From: Linum tenue
Taxonomy: Eukaryota > Streptophyta > Magnoliopsida > Malpighiales > Linaceae
Assembly (NCBI GenBank): GCA_946122785.1
Contig: CAMGYJ010000010.1
Location: 46,273,134 to 46,337,133 of the forward strand
Reading direction: 5' to 3'
DNA: 64,000 bases
A program made the translations under genes and the position numbers. Of the stretch, positions 22,741 to 32,476 are shown piece by piece. A model generated the notes under the pieces. That model worked only from the letters and a program-made list of their open reading frames with translations. It was not told where the DNA came from and ran no database searches. Numbering within the stretch: the first letter of the stretch is position 1; every line of letters begins with the position of its first letter.

Positions 22741-24126
22741 ATGTCCCTCGATCATGCCTTTGTGCAGGGCTTGAGCCTGCACCGGGAGTACGCGGACCAG
22801 TTCCGCAAGGTGATCCGGGGGACGCTGGAGAAACACCACCACCTCGAGTGGGCAGTGTTCGAGCAGCTCCACTGCTTGCAGGAGCTCAGCACCGCCATCA
22901 GCCACCCCGATTGGGGGACACTTCTTGCCATTGACGAGCCCACCTACACGGAGCTGGTGTGGGAGTTCTACACCACGTTCGAGTACGACAAGAAGAAGCC
23001 TCGGGACGCCCATGCAGTGAAGTTCCGGTTGGGTAGCCGTCCCCGACAACTGACCATTGACGGGTTGGCCTCAGCATTGGGGATCGAGTACAACCCGTTC
23101 GATGGCCACACGGTCGAGCTCCCGAACCCGCCCGACTGGCACCAGGATCATTTCTATAGAGAGGTCGTCAGGTTCGCCTATCGGGATGACTTCTTCGTGG
23201 CTGGCCAGACCTACGTCAGCACCCTCAGGCCGGAGTGGCACATTCTGAACCTGCTCATCACCCGCTCCATCGTCCCCAACGCCACCGGCTCGCACAAGGT
23301 CCCGAAGCGGGTCCTGTACGCCATGTCCTGTATGGGGGATCCGGAGGACATGCTCCACTTGGGATCTTTCGTGGCCACCACATTCTCCCGAGTCCGCGGG
23401 AATCCTACCCACCTCTTCTGTGGTCCTCTGATCACCGGGATCAGCTTCGAGGGGCTTCACGATGCGACCGAGCAGGGCGGTTCCGCACCCCTCAGCCGGG
23501 ACGTGCTCCACAGTGCACGCCTCCTGGCCACTGACGACATCCGCACCTGGGTGGATGGGCTCTCTATGCCCCCCGAGGAGGTTGTGGATCTTGATGAGGA
23601 CGAGGAAGATGATGACTACGTAGGCGAGGAGGTAGATGAGGATGCTGATGATGATGATGACGACGCTATGGATGCCGATGAGCCGGAGCCCCCGCTCTCC
23701 CCCCCTGGGGATCTTCAGCCTCGACGGAGACCAGTGAGAGGTGAGTCCTCCTCTGGTCCTTCTGGTCCGTCGATGGACTTCTTCACGGAGCAGTTCCAGC
23801 AGATGGGGCTCCAGTTCCAGCAGCTCGATCTTCAGAACCAGCAGCTCATGGACCATCAGGTCCAGTTTTCCAGGATGACGGGCGTTGATGAGCGCCTCGG
23901 CCGATTGGAGACCCACATGGGACACACTACTGCTCTCATCGAGCGAGAGAGAGATCGAGGCCGCCGTCTGATGGAGTATTCCGAGCATCTGCTCCAGGCT
24001 TGCCACCCTCCTGAGGAGCACCACTGGACCACCCGGTGGGAGCATTCACCGCCACGGCAGCCACCGGATGATGGCGTCGAGGACCTTATGGATCAGATTG
24101 ATTTCTCCGGTCTCGGAGGGCCCTAG
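22741..24126 (+). CDS. Athila-type extra 3' ORF (ORF-1-like domain, acidic stretch, coiled coil)
   Basis: 461 codons from ATG at 22741 (MSLDHAFVQGLSLHREYADQ) to TAG at 24126, intact. The N-terminal 270 residues include LEWAVFEQLHCLQELSTAIS, TYTELVWEFYTTFEYD, KFRLGSRPRQLTIDGLASAL and LLITRSIVPNATGSHKVPKR, resembling the ATHILA ORF-1-type domain as I recall it. An Asp/Glu run (about residues 282-318) and a Gln/Glu/Leu-rich coiled-coil-like region (about 345-440) follow. It occupies the slot where Athila relatives carry an envelope-like ORF, but I see no signal peptide or membrane segment, so I do not call it an envelope. Function unknown. The sister copy at 27826-29270 is frameshifted. A start at 22705 (TTG) is not credible. 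Confidence 0.75.
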   Translation: MSLDHAFVQGLSLHREYADQFRKVIRGTLEKHHHLEWAVFEQLHCLQELSTAISHPDWGTLLAIDEPTYTELVWEFYTTFEYDKKKPRDAHAVKFRLGSRPRQLTIDGLASALGIEYNPFDGHTVELPNPPDWHQDHFYREVVRFAYRDDFFVAGQTYVSTLRPEWHILNLLITRSIVPNATGSHKVPKRVLYAMSCMGDPEDMLHLGSFVATTFSRVRGNPTHLFCGPLITGISFEGLHDATEQGGSAPLSRDVLHSARLLATDDIRTWVDGLSMPPEEVVDLDEDEEDDDYVGEEVDEDADDDDDDAMDADEPEPPLSPPGDLQPRRRPVRGESSSGPSGPSMDFFTEQFQQMGLQFQQLDLQNQQLMDHQVQFSRMTGVDERLGRLETHMGHTTALIERERDRGRRLMEYSEHLLQACHPPEEHHWTTRWEHSPPRQPPDDGVEDLMDQIDFSGLGGP

Positions 24127-25356
24127 GGGCATGTTTTGAGAGTTTTTATCTGTGTCAGCATACAAACTGTCGGTTTTGTGTCGGTTTTTTTTTTCTTTTT
24201 CCTTTCCTTTTGGATGCTGTACTATTGGGCTGACTGTTGGACCTAACGTATGTGTTTGAGCTTTTTGGTCTCTTTTAGCTCTGCCTGTGTTCCCGACTGG
24301 TCCTCTGTCCAGTCCGTCCCATGCCGACTGGTCCATTTCCAGTCTCCTGCAGTCTGTGCACACCGGTAACATCGTTCCCCCTTTCCTTCCCTCTTCTCCA
24401 TTGAGGGCAATGTCGATCTTAAGTGTGGGGGGGTGTTTATCTTTTGACTGCTTTAGCTCTGTTTGTGTGCTTGGAGCCTAGTCCACTGTCCAAATTTTTA
24501 AATTTGAGGGCTCCAAGTACGTGTTCCTTGCAATTGCCTGCTCAGTATGCTTTGAATTGACAGTCTCTGTAGTGATTTGCAACCTAGGGAGGTAGTGTAG
24601 CACTATGGAGGATGTTGATGCATTTAAGAAGTCTCATTTCTTCTTCATACTGTGTTGGTTGATTGAGGGAATTAGTGATCTTAGGACCCTTGAATTGTGT
24701 GGTATTGTGGACTCTCTGCCTGTCATGGACTCTTGTATCATGTTCTGAATGTAACAGGTGCTCGAAATGTGCTTTAAGATAACGTCTCCCGTGCGAATAG
24801 GGCGAAAGTGTGTAAGGGGAGACGGGAATCCGTTCCCAATTTCCACCTACTACCTCCAGCCCCCTTACATGTCTTTCCCCCGCACGAGGCTCGAGACACC
24901 CGCTCCTGGCATGGCCTGTAAGAGCCGGGCTCCCGCAAAACCTTTGCTAGGTGGGAGCCCTCATTTTCTGCAGAAACAGGTTGGAACCCGTGAAGAAAAA
25001 GAAAAACAGAAAAACAAGTAAAAAGAAGAAAGAAGAGGGTTCCAACCATGTTCAAGACGAAAATCGAGCACCTTGAATTAATGTGAGTCCATGATCTTTT
25101 GTTTGTGAGAGTCTCTTCATCCACGATTCATTTGTCCTCTGTTCACTATTTGCCATGATGCCGACTCGAGACTAGCGTTCTCGCCGAAGAGGCTATGAGA
25201 TGACTTGTGCGTCGGTTGACCTCGTAAGCTGCTAAATGATCTAGGAAGTCCTCTACCTACGATCGAGGTTGTTTGTTGATATAGAGGTCTGGAGAGCTGC
25301 ATTGGTTTGAGTTAGGTTTGCTTGGGGACAAGCAAACGGTTAAGTGTGGGGGAGTT
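24127..25356 (+). other. Athila-like 3' UTR with stem-loops and polypurine tracts
   Basis: Non-coding. Polypurine-like tracts TTAAGTGTGGGGG occur at about 24419 and at 25340-25356 (the true PPT, abutting the LTR). Three inverted repeats can pair: CGTCTCCC (24783) with GGGAGACG (24817), GGGCTCCC (24927) with GGGAGCCC (24953), and GGTTGGAACCC (24979) with GGGTTCCAACC (25037). All three recur in the minus-strand copy. Confidence 0.65.
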
Positions 25357-26696
25357 TGATAGACCGATAATTATACATGTTTTTATCCCTATTCTGAGGC
25401 CGTTTGTGACGAGGAATCTCATGTTTTAAGCCGATTTCACGCTAGGTTGTGTGTTTATGTCATATTTCAGGTCCCGGCGTTGGAATCGAGGCGGAGAAAC
25501 GAGTTCTGGGTCGAAAGGAGCAAAGTTGGGACGGATAGGGCTGAAGGAGGAAAATACCCGGTCAGGTGGCCAAATACCCTACCGGGTATTCACCACTTTT
25601 GGGCGCCCGAGAAGCAGAGAGGGGCCCGGGCACAGCAGCAAAATCCCCGGTCGGGGATTATGGCGATTGACCGGGGATTCTTCCCTTAAGCGAAACGGTG
25701 CGCTGCAGAGATACCCGGTCGAAACCCAAAATACCCGACCGGGTATTTTGACCGGGTATCGCGACCAGGCAGCTGATTTAAGGAGGAAGAAGGCCAACAT
25801 TGAGGGGTTCCAAGTTTTTGGAGAGAGAAATTGATTCCTAGAGAGAGAAAGCGACGAACCAGAGTTCCCAAGCGCCATAGATCGATCTTCAACACCATTG
25901 GAGCCCGGTTTGAGCTTGGAGAAGTGCGATTAAACGTCCAGGAGCAGGAATCCAACTTCACAGTATGATTTCCGCGTCTGAATCTGCTTTTGCTTCTTTC
26001 TCTATGGAGTAGTTTCCCCATTCATCTGGGTATGGAGAACCCTAGATTTGTATGCTAGGTCTGATTGTATGAACCCAAGTACAGAGTTTGTGAATTGATT
26101 ATATTCGATTGAGGTTTGAATGATTGAATGACTTGAATCCTTATCAAATTCCTGTTGTTTCTGCTTTGACCTAGAATGAGAATATCTGCCTAAGTTGATA
26201 GAGTACCCTTAATCGAAGGTGGCGAATTGGTGACTTTAGTCGAGGAGCCAATTCGCTATTCTGTACCGAAGTTAATTCGGTAGTGGAGGTTTGGTTCATT
26301 AGGGCCTCAATCTGTTTACTCCGGTGGAGGTTAGTCGCCCGCTAGAGACTCAGATTGAGAGGGTCTGGAGACCTTTAGTCGAGAATTCAGGCTAATTGAG
26401 AACCTTCCGCAGTATAACTTTCATGAAAACTGAACTTGGTAATTACAATCCGACTTAACTACAGTCTAGGGGGAACCATATCCGGGTGACCTCTCTTGAC
26501 TTGACAACAAACCGTTTACTTGCTTTGTGTTCTGTTTGCTTGAGTGACACTAAAAGTTCACCGCTGAATAACAAGAATTCACCGAGTAGTCATCACATCT
26601 AGGACCCGGGTTGACATTAAAACCCGACCCGCTATACTACGCTTTAGGAAGTGGTTATACTTGGCCATTTTCTAGGGTGACAGTAACAGCGAGTCA
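25357..26696 (+). repeat. 3' LTR of the plus-strand Athila-like element, complete
   Basis: 1340 bp, TGATAGACC to GCGAGTCA. It carries the palindrome cluster at about 25572-25749 (one copy has a C to T or A change in the CCCG core) and a weak TATA-like TGATTTAAGG after it. It ends directly before the AGAGG target duplication. Confidence 0.95.
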
Positions 26697-27825
26697 AGAG
26701 GATTTCCTAGATCATTTAGCAGCTTACGAGGTCAACCGACGCACAAGTCATCTCATAGCTTCTTCGGCGAGAGCGCTAGTCTCGAGTCGGCATCATGGCA
26801 AATAGTGAACAGAGGACAAATGAATCGTGGATGAATGGACTCTCAAAAACAAAAGATCATGGACTCACTTCTTTAAGGTGCTCTATTTTCTTCTTGAAGA
26901 TGGTTGGAACCCCTTTTCTTTCTTTTTTTGCTTGTTTTTCTGATTTTTTTTCCTTGTTTTTTTTTTTTCAAAGGTTCCAACCTTTTTTTCAGAAAATGGG
27001 GGCTCCCACCTAGTAGAGGTTTTGCGGGAGCCCGGCTCTTACCGGCCATGCCAGGAGCGGATGTCTCGAGCCTCGTGCGGGGGAAAGACATGTAAGGGGG
27101 CTGGAGGTAGTAGGTGGAAATTGGGAACGGATTCTCGTCTCCCCTTACACACTTTCGCCCTATTCGCACGAGAGACGTTATTTTAAAGCACATTTTTGAG
27201 CACCTGTTATTTTCAAAACATGATACAAGAGTCCATGAGGGGTAGAGAGTCCACAACACCACACCATTCAAGGGTCCTAAGATCACTAATTCACTCAATC
27301 AACCAACACAGTATGAAGAAGAAATGAGACTTCTTAAATGCATCAACATCCTCCATAGTGCTACACTACCTCCCTAGGTTGCACATTACTAAAGAGACTG
27401 TCAATTCAAAGCATACTGAGCAGGCAATTGCAAGGAACACGTACTTGGAGCCCTCAAATTTAAAATTTTGGACAGTGGACAAGGCCCAAAGCACACAAAC
27501 AGATCTAATGCAGTCAAAAGATGAACATCCCCCCACACTTAAGATCGACATTGCACTCAATGGAGATGAGGGAAGGAAAGGGGAACGATGTTACCGGTGT
27601 GCACGGACTGCAGGAGACTGGAAATGGACCAGTCGGAATGAAGCGGACTGGAGAGAGGACCAGTCAGGCATAAGCACAGCTAAAGGAAACCAAAGAGCTC
27701 AAACACAATACGTTAGGTCCAATGCTCAGCCCAATAGTACAGCATCCAAAAGAAAAAAGAAAGAAACTAAACCGACACAAGACAGTTTGCATGCTGACAA
27801 AAACAAAAACACTCAAAACAGGCCA
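26697..27825 (-). other. 3' UTR of the minus-strand Athila-like element
   Basis: Inverted, diverged copy of 24127-25250. It keeps the hairpin arms (GGTTGGAACC 26902 with GGTTCCAACC 26973; GGGCTCCC 27000 with GGGAGCCC 27026; CGTCTCCCC 27137 with the partner near 27170) and the inner polypurine tract (27529-27542 on the plus strand as CCCCCCACACTTAA). Confidence 0.8.
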
Positions 27826-29270
27826 CTAGGGCCCTCCGAGACCGGTAAAGTCGATCTGGTTCATAAGGTCGTCGTCTCCATCCTCCGGTGGTGGTGGTTG
27901 TGGTGGCGGCGAATGCTCCCACCGGGTGGTCCAGTGGTGCTCCTCGGGTGGGTGACAAGCCTGGAGCAGGTGCTCCGAGTACTCCATCAATCGGCGGCCT
28001 CGATCTCTCTCCCGCTCGATGAGAGCACCAGTGACTCCCATATGGGTCTCTAAGCGACCGAGGCTCTCGTCAACAACCGTCAGCCTGGAGTGGTACTCGG
28101 CCTGGTGGGCCGAATACTGCTGGTAGAACTGGACCTGATGGTCCATGAGCAGCTGGTTCTGAAGACCGAGCTACTGGAACTGGAGCCCCATCTGCTGGAA
28201 CTGCTCCGTGAAGAAGTCCATCGACGGACCAGAAGGACCAGGGGAAGACTCGCCTCTCTCTGATCTCCGTCATGGACGAAGGTCCCCTGATGGAGAAAGC
28301 GGGGGCTCCGGCTCATCGGCATCCATGGCCCCGCCATCATCATCATCATCATCCTCATCCACCTCCTCTCCGGAGTAGTCAGCGTCCTCCTCGTCTTCAT
28401 CGAGATCCACAACCTCCTCAGGAGGCATGGAAATCCCATCTACCCAGGTGCGGGTGCTATCAGTGGCCAGGAGGAGTGCATTGTAGAGCACTTCCCGGCT
28501 AGGGGGGTGGAGCCGCCCCGTGCAGAAGAATCCTGAAGCCCCTGGAAGCTGATGTTGAAATGGCACGCCAACCGGGTGATCAGGGGACCACAATAGAGAT
28601 GGTTGGGTTTCCCGTGGCACCGGGAGAAGGTGGTGGCCACGAAAGAACCCAAGTGGAGCATGTGCTCCGGGTACCCCATCGAGTACATGGCATACAACAC
28701 CCGCTTCAGAATCTTATGCGAGCCGGTGACGTTGGGGACGATGGAGCGGGTGATGAGCAGGTTCAGGATGTGCCACTGCGTCTTGAGGGTGCGGACGTAG
28801 GTCTGGCCAGCATCGAAGTAGTCATACCCATAAGCGCGCCTCGCTATCCGGTGGTAGAACCCGTCCTGGTTCCAGTCGGTCGGGTTCGGGATCTCGACCT
28901 CGTGGCTGTCGAACTGGTGGTACTCGATCCCCAAGGCGTAGGCCAACCCGTCAATGGTCAGCTCCCGGGGGTAGCCACCCAGCCTGAATGTCACTGCATA
29001 GGAGTCCCGAGCCGCTTTGCTGTCGTACTTGAACGTGGTGTAGAACTCCCACACCAGCTCCGTGTAGGTGGGCTCATCGATAGTCAGCAGCGTCCGCCAA
29101 TCGCGGTGGCTGATGGCGGCTGTGAGCAGGAGTATGCAGTGGAGCTGCTCGAACACTACCCACTCCAGATGGTGGTGGCGCTCCAATTTCCCCCGAGTCA
29201 CTGCGCGGAACTGGTCCGCGTAATCTGGGTGCAGGCGCAGACCCTGCACAAACGGATGGTCGAGGGACAT
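27826..29270 (-). pseudogene. Athila-type extra 3' ORF, frameshifted copy
   Basis: ATG at 29270 on the minus strand. The first 270 residues are open (to about 28440) and similar to the 22741 ORF (MSLDHPFVQGLRLHPDYADQ, LITRSIVPNVTGSHKILKR). The Asp/Glu run then appears in another frame (28270-28620) and the coiled-coil tail in a third frame, ending MNQIDFTGLGGP at 27826. The shared order of domain, acidic run and coil supports it being one gene with at least two frameshifts. Confidence 0.8.
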
Positions 29271-29274
29271 TCTC

Positions 29275-29994
29275 CTGCAAAATCAACAAACCAAAGGTGG
29301 AGCCAAGAAAAAACTTGTCAGGACCAACATCATGGGTTCATCACTTCCCCCACACTTAAGGACCACCTAGGCAAACAGTTTTAAGCACAGCCGGTTGAAT
29401 CGCAAGCAACTCAACCGGAATCAAGGCAAGACCACAGAACCAACCACATTAAGTACACGGGCAGCACATACACCATATATAGAACCATGCATACTCAAAG
29501 CATCCCTCACCCTACTCTAAATCAGGCATGCAAACACAGTTCTCGGTCCTACAATCTACAGTTCGATTTTCCAGGAAAAGAGTAATTAATAAGAAACACA
29601 CCTGGAAACACAAGTAGAACTGTAGCTAAGGCTCAAAAACGGGTGAGGGATGCGAGAAGGAGGCCAAAATGGCCCGGGAGGCTCGCCGGAAACTGGCCGG
29701 AAAGCCGCAGGAAAGTGGCCGGAAAGCCTTCAGAAAGCGACCGGCGGCGGCGGAGCGGCGGCCTGCGACAGCGGGGGCGGCGGCCGGCGGCGCTCAAGAA
29801 GAGAGAAGGGAGAGGATTTGAGAGGAAGAGAGAGGAGAAATTTTTGAAAAATGAGGGTAGAGAGAGAAACTGACCAGGGGTTTGCTATAAATAGCAAAAA
29901 TACCCGGTCGGGGCTCAATAATACCCGGTCGCCTATTTTGACAAACGCGGCGTTTTAGCGGGCGAGGGATTCCCCGGTCTCGCGCCAAAAATAC
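29275..29994 (-). promoter_or_regulatory. Leader intron and internal promoter, minus-strand copy
   Basis: Reading right to left: half-palindromes ATACCCGG(T/C)CG near 29900-29935, a TATA box (GCTATTTATAGC, 29883-29894), a CT-rich leader, donor TTTCCAG/GTGTGTTT at 29602/29601 and acceptor TTTTGCAG/GAGA at 29275/29274 before the ATG at 29270. The intron is 327 nt and includes a polypurine-like tract (29347-29359). Positions match the sister element one for one. Confidence 0.6.
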
Positions 29995-31405
29995 TGATGA
30001 CTCGATATTTGCACATGTTTTCCCCTGTGTTTCTTGATCGTTTGAGCTTTAATTATCACATCTTTGGCTTATTTTACGCTAGGTTGTGTTCCTTTGTCAT
30101 ATTTCAGGTCCTAGCACATAAAGTGAAGCATAGGCGCAAGTTTCAAGTCAATCAGAGATCAATTGGCGATTCGGGAGAAGAAACTCGGGCATGACCTGAA
30201 GAAGAATGGATTTATACCTCACTTTATGGACAAAGAATCATGCAAGCTTGTCATGAAAAGAAAGAGGACGAGACTACGAGCGTCTGGGATCAAACGGCGA
30301 CTGATTCGGAGTCCGGACGAGGTTCGGCAGTAAAAACACGGGCGCGCCTAAATCAAAACACGGCCGTGCCCATATTTAGGCACGACCGTGTTTTGGCCGA
30401 CGCGCCCGAGTGTGTTTTTAACACGGGGAAAAACACGGATGGGCAAAAGCAAAACACGGCCGTGCCCTCGACCGTGTTTTGCCCAGAATCGAGTTTTTTA
30501 ACCCAAATTCGAGCCAAAGGAGAGGGAAAGCTGGGTTTTGGATCCCAAACACCCAAGGGACGAACCAAAGAAAGAGAGGGCGATTTGAGGGCATTCTAAG
30601 AGTGGAATTGGAGGATTTCTTCGCCTTGGAAGCACGAGGAACAAGCCCGGACTTGAAGATTGATCATCTGAAGATTCTTACTGCAGTCTCTCTCTTCTCT
30701 ATGGAGTAACTTCCCTTCACTTAGGTTTTGAGGAACCCTAGCTATGTTTGTTTGATTGGATGATTGTATGAGTACTCTTACTTGATAATCTTGAGTTCAT
30801 ATTCAATCTATGCATGTTTTCATGATTCAATTCTGCTTTAGTCGAGATTATTGATTCTGCTTTGATCCTATGAGAGCGAAAACCTGATTAGGTCAATAGA
30901 GCACCATAGATTGATAGTAGTGGATCGATTGCTTTAGTCGAGGGTTGATTCACTGCTTTGTATCGATTGAGAACCTCATTCGATAGAGGGAATCTAGTTC
31001 AGAACGCCTTGATCGGTTGTTCTAGAGAAGGATACGTCCCTCTAGGCAATTGACTCAAGAGGGCCTTGTTCCTTTAGTCGAGACTCAAGGTCTAGTTAAG
31101 GATTCTCCGCATTGTGAATGAAAGTGAAACATGTTAGAGATCATCAATCGTTAATCTGGCTAGTGGATAGGGGGAATCATACCTAAGTGAGTTCCCAACC
31201 TGTAATTAGATTAACTTTAACTGTAGTTTGCTAGAGTAGTTTTAGTTCTTCTATCTTAATCTGGTTTGCTAGATAATGAACTGAAGCTGAGTAATAGTAA
31301 CTCTAGAGACCCGTGGATTCGATATTTATTACTTGGGCCACTATACTGCAGTCCCTTTCATTGGTTACACTTGGCCATTGTTAGGAGTTGTGTCATAGCG
31401 AGTCA
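29995..31405 (+). repeat. LTR of the third Athila/Tat-like element
   Basis: Starts TGATGACTCGATATTTGCAC and ends ATAGCGAGTCA, similar in layout and ends to the Athila LTRs nearby (shared CATATTTCAGGTCC and CTCTATGGAGTA words) but otherwise different. It carries its own palindromes AAAACACGGCCGTG and CACGACCGTGTTTT at about 30355-30480, upstream of a weak TTTTTTAACC word. Confidence 0.8.
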
Positions 31406-31408
31406 AGT

Positions 31409-31429
31409 TTTTGGCGCTGTTGCCGGGGA
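31409..31429 (+). other. Primer binding site of the third element
   Basis: TTGGCGCTGTTGCCGGGGA, three to five bases after the LTR, matches the PBS type seen in Athila/Tat elements (TGGCGCCGTTGCCGGGGA). Confidence 0.85.
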
Positions 31430-31541
31430 ATTTCTAGATTATTAGGAAAGGCAGAAGTTTGTTACTTTAGCGTTTTTCTTTTCTTTTCCACCCTTGCTTT
31501 TCACTTGGGTGTTTTAGTTTTTGTTGGTGCAGAGCTGAATC

Positions 31542-32104
31542 ATGGATCCTCATGGCTTCTCCAACCATTGGGGGTATCCACTACCATCCGAGTGGTATTA
31601 CCCCGAGACCCCCTGGAGCAATCAAGGAGGAGAAGACTATGGATTCGGATTCCAGTACCAACCCCCTTACTACGGAGAACAACCAGATCCCTGGGCATAT
31701 CAAGAACAACCTCATTATCAAGAAGAATTCCTCCCACAACCAGAAGGGCCATCGAAGCTGGAGTTACCCATGGCGGCCTTCACGGGCCATTCTGCAGAGC
31801 CATGCTACACTCCACAGCCAGATCCAAACTATGAATTGAGGCTTCTCATGGAGCAGTTTGCTCGAGACAGTGAGAGATCATGTGTCAGGATGGATCTTTG
31901 TACCCAGGCCTTTCGTGAAACAGAGGAGATCCTCCTGAGCCTTAAGAAGAGTGTCGATGATCTTGAGCGATCTTGTGCACAACCTGCTCCAGATCACCCT
32001 TCTGCTACCATACTAGAAGAGGAGGAAGAAGAAGAAGGTTACAAGGACATTGTGGAGCACACTGAAGTTGTCACGGAGAGCTCCCGTGATGATCATGATC
32101 AGGA
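31542..32104 (+). pseudogene. Leader ORF of the third element, truncated
   Basis: ATG at 31542 (MDPHGFSNHWGYPLPSEWYY). An aromatic and Pro/Glu-rich start is followed by a Leu-rich helical stretch (LRLLMEQFARDSERSC, EILLSLKKSVDDLE) and a Glu run. No gag domain is recognisable in what remains. The frame continues past 32104 only by reading into the neighbouring element's palindrome region. It may be the N-terminus of a gag-type protein or a separate leader ORF. Confidence 0.5.
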
Positions 32105-32476
32105 ATGTCCTGTCTCGAGCCAAAAATACTTAGTCGGGTATTTTTGGCTCGAGGTCGGGGATTTGACCTTCGGGCGCCCCGGAAGGCAGAAGGGGGCCCG
32201 GTCACGAGCCAAAAATACCGGGTCGGGTATTTTGGCTCACGACCGGGTATTTTACCCTTCCGCCCAAAATGCTCATTCTCCAGAATTTTTAACCTCTCCT
32301 GCACCACAACATCGAATCGAGGCATAACAGATGACCGAACTTCACCACACACATGCAACTGACTCAATACGATACAAAAACTCAGAGAAAAAGGGAAAAA
32401 GAAATGCAAACCGTGGTGGGGTTGCCTCCCCACAAGCGCTTCTTTACCGTCTTTTAGCTGGACGCCAATTGCGGAA
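32105..32476 (-). other. Spacer between integrase and internal promoter, minus-strand element
   Basis: Diverged copy of 21507-21900. Palindrome relics CGGGTATTTTTGGCTCG and GGTCGGGTATTTTGGCTC occur at 32135-32245. The integrase stop codon lies at 32477. Confidence 0.75.

Larger units (their letters stand above)
15994..26696 (+). mobile_element. Athila-like Ty3-gypsy element, plus strand, RT-deleted
   Basis: Begins TGATAGACC and ends GCGAGTCA, flanked by AGAGG at 15989-15993 and 26697-26701, inside the minus-strand relative. Order: truncated 5' LTR, gag-protease, [RT missing], RNase H and integrase, spacer with palindromes, internal promoter and intron, extra 3' ORF, 3' UTR, PPT, 3' LTR. Comparing the shared LTR part by eye gives about ten substitutions and one 8-bp indel over roughly 0.95 kb, so the insertion is young relative to its hosts. 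With a damaged 5' LTR, no visible PBS and no RT, it cannot be autonomous. Confidence 0.9.
29995..32104 (+). mobile_element. Fragment of a third Athila/Tat-like LTR element, plus strand
   Basis: Inserted in the minus-strand element. It consists of a complete-looking LTR, a PBS and the first part of an ORF, then stops near 32104 where minus-strand element sequence resumes. The 3' part and second LTR are gone. The right breakpoint is blurred by the shared CCAAAAATAC motif on both sides (29986-29994 and about 32121-32129). Confidence 0.75.

Noticed and set aside
23071..24045. 324-codon minus-strand frame opposite the 3' ORF
   Set aside because: The plus strand has the conserved start, domain order and splice context; the minus frame is its mirror.
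22741..24126. Calling the 3' ORF a retroviral envelope protein
   Set aside because: No signal peptide, membrane segment or cleavage motif is visible; it is acidic and coiled-coil-like, so only its position is envelope-like.
31411..31429. tRNA-like sequence
   Set aside because: It is a primer binding site complementary to a tRNA 3' end, not a tRNA gene; the same holds for 13930-13942.
29995..32104. Treating the third LTR element as complete with TSD
   Set aside because: Only one LTR and a partial ORF are present, and the apparent shared AATAC at both edges is part of the recurrent palindrome motif.
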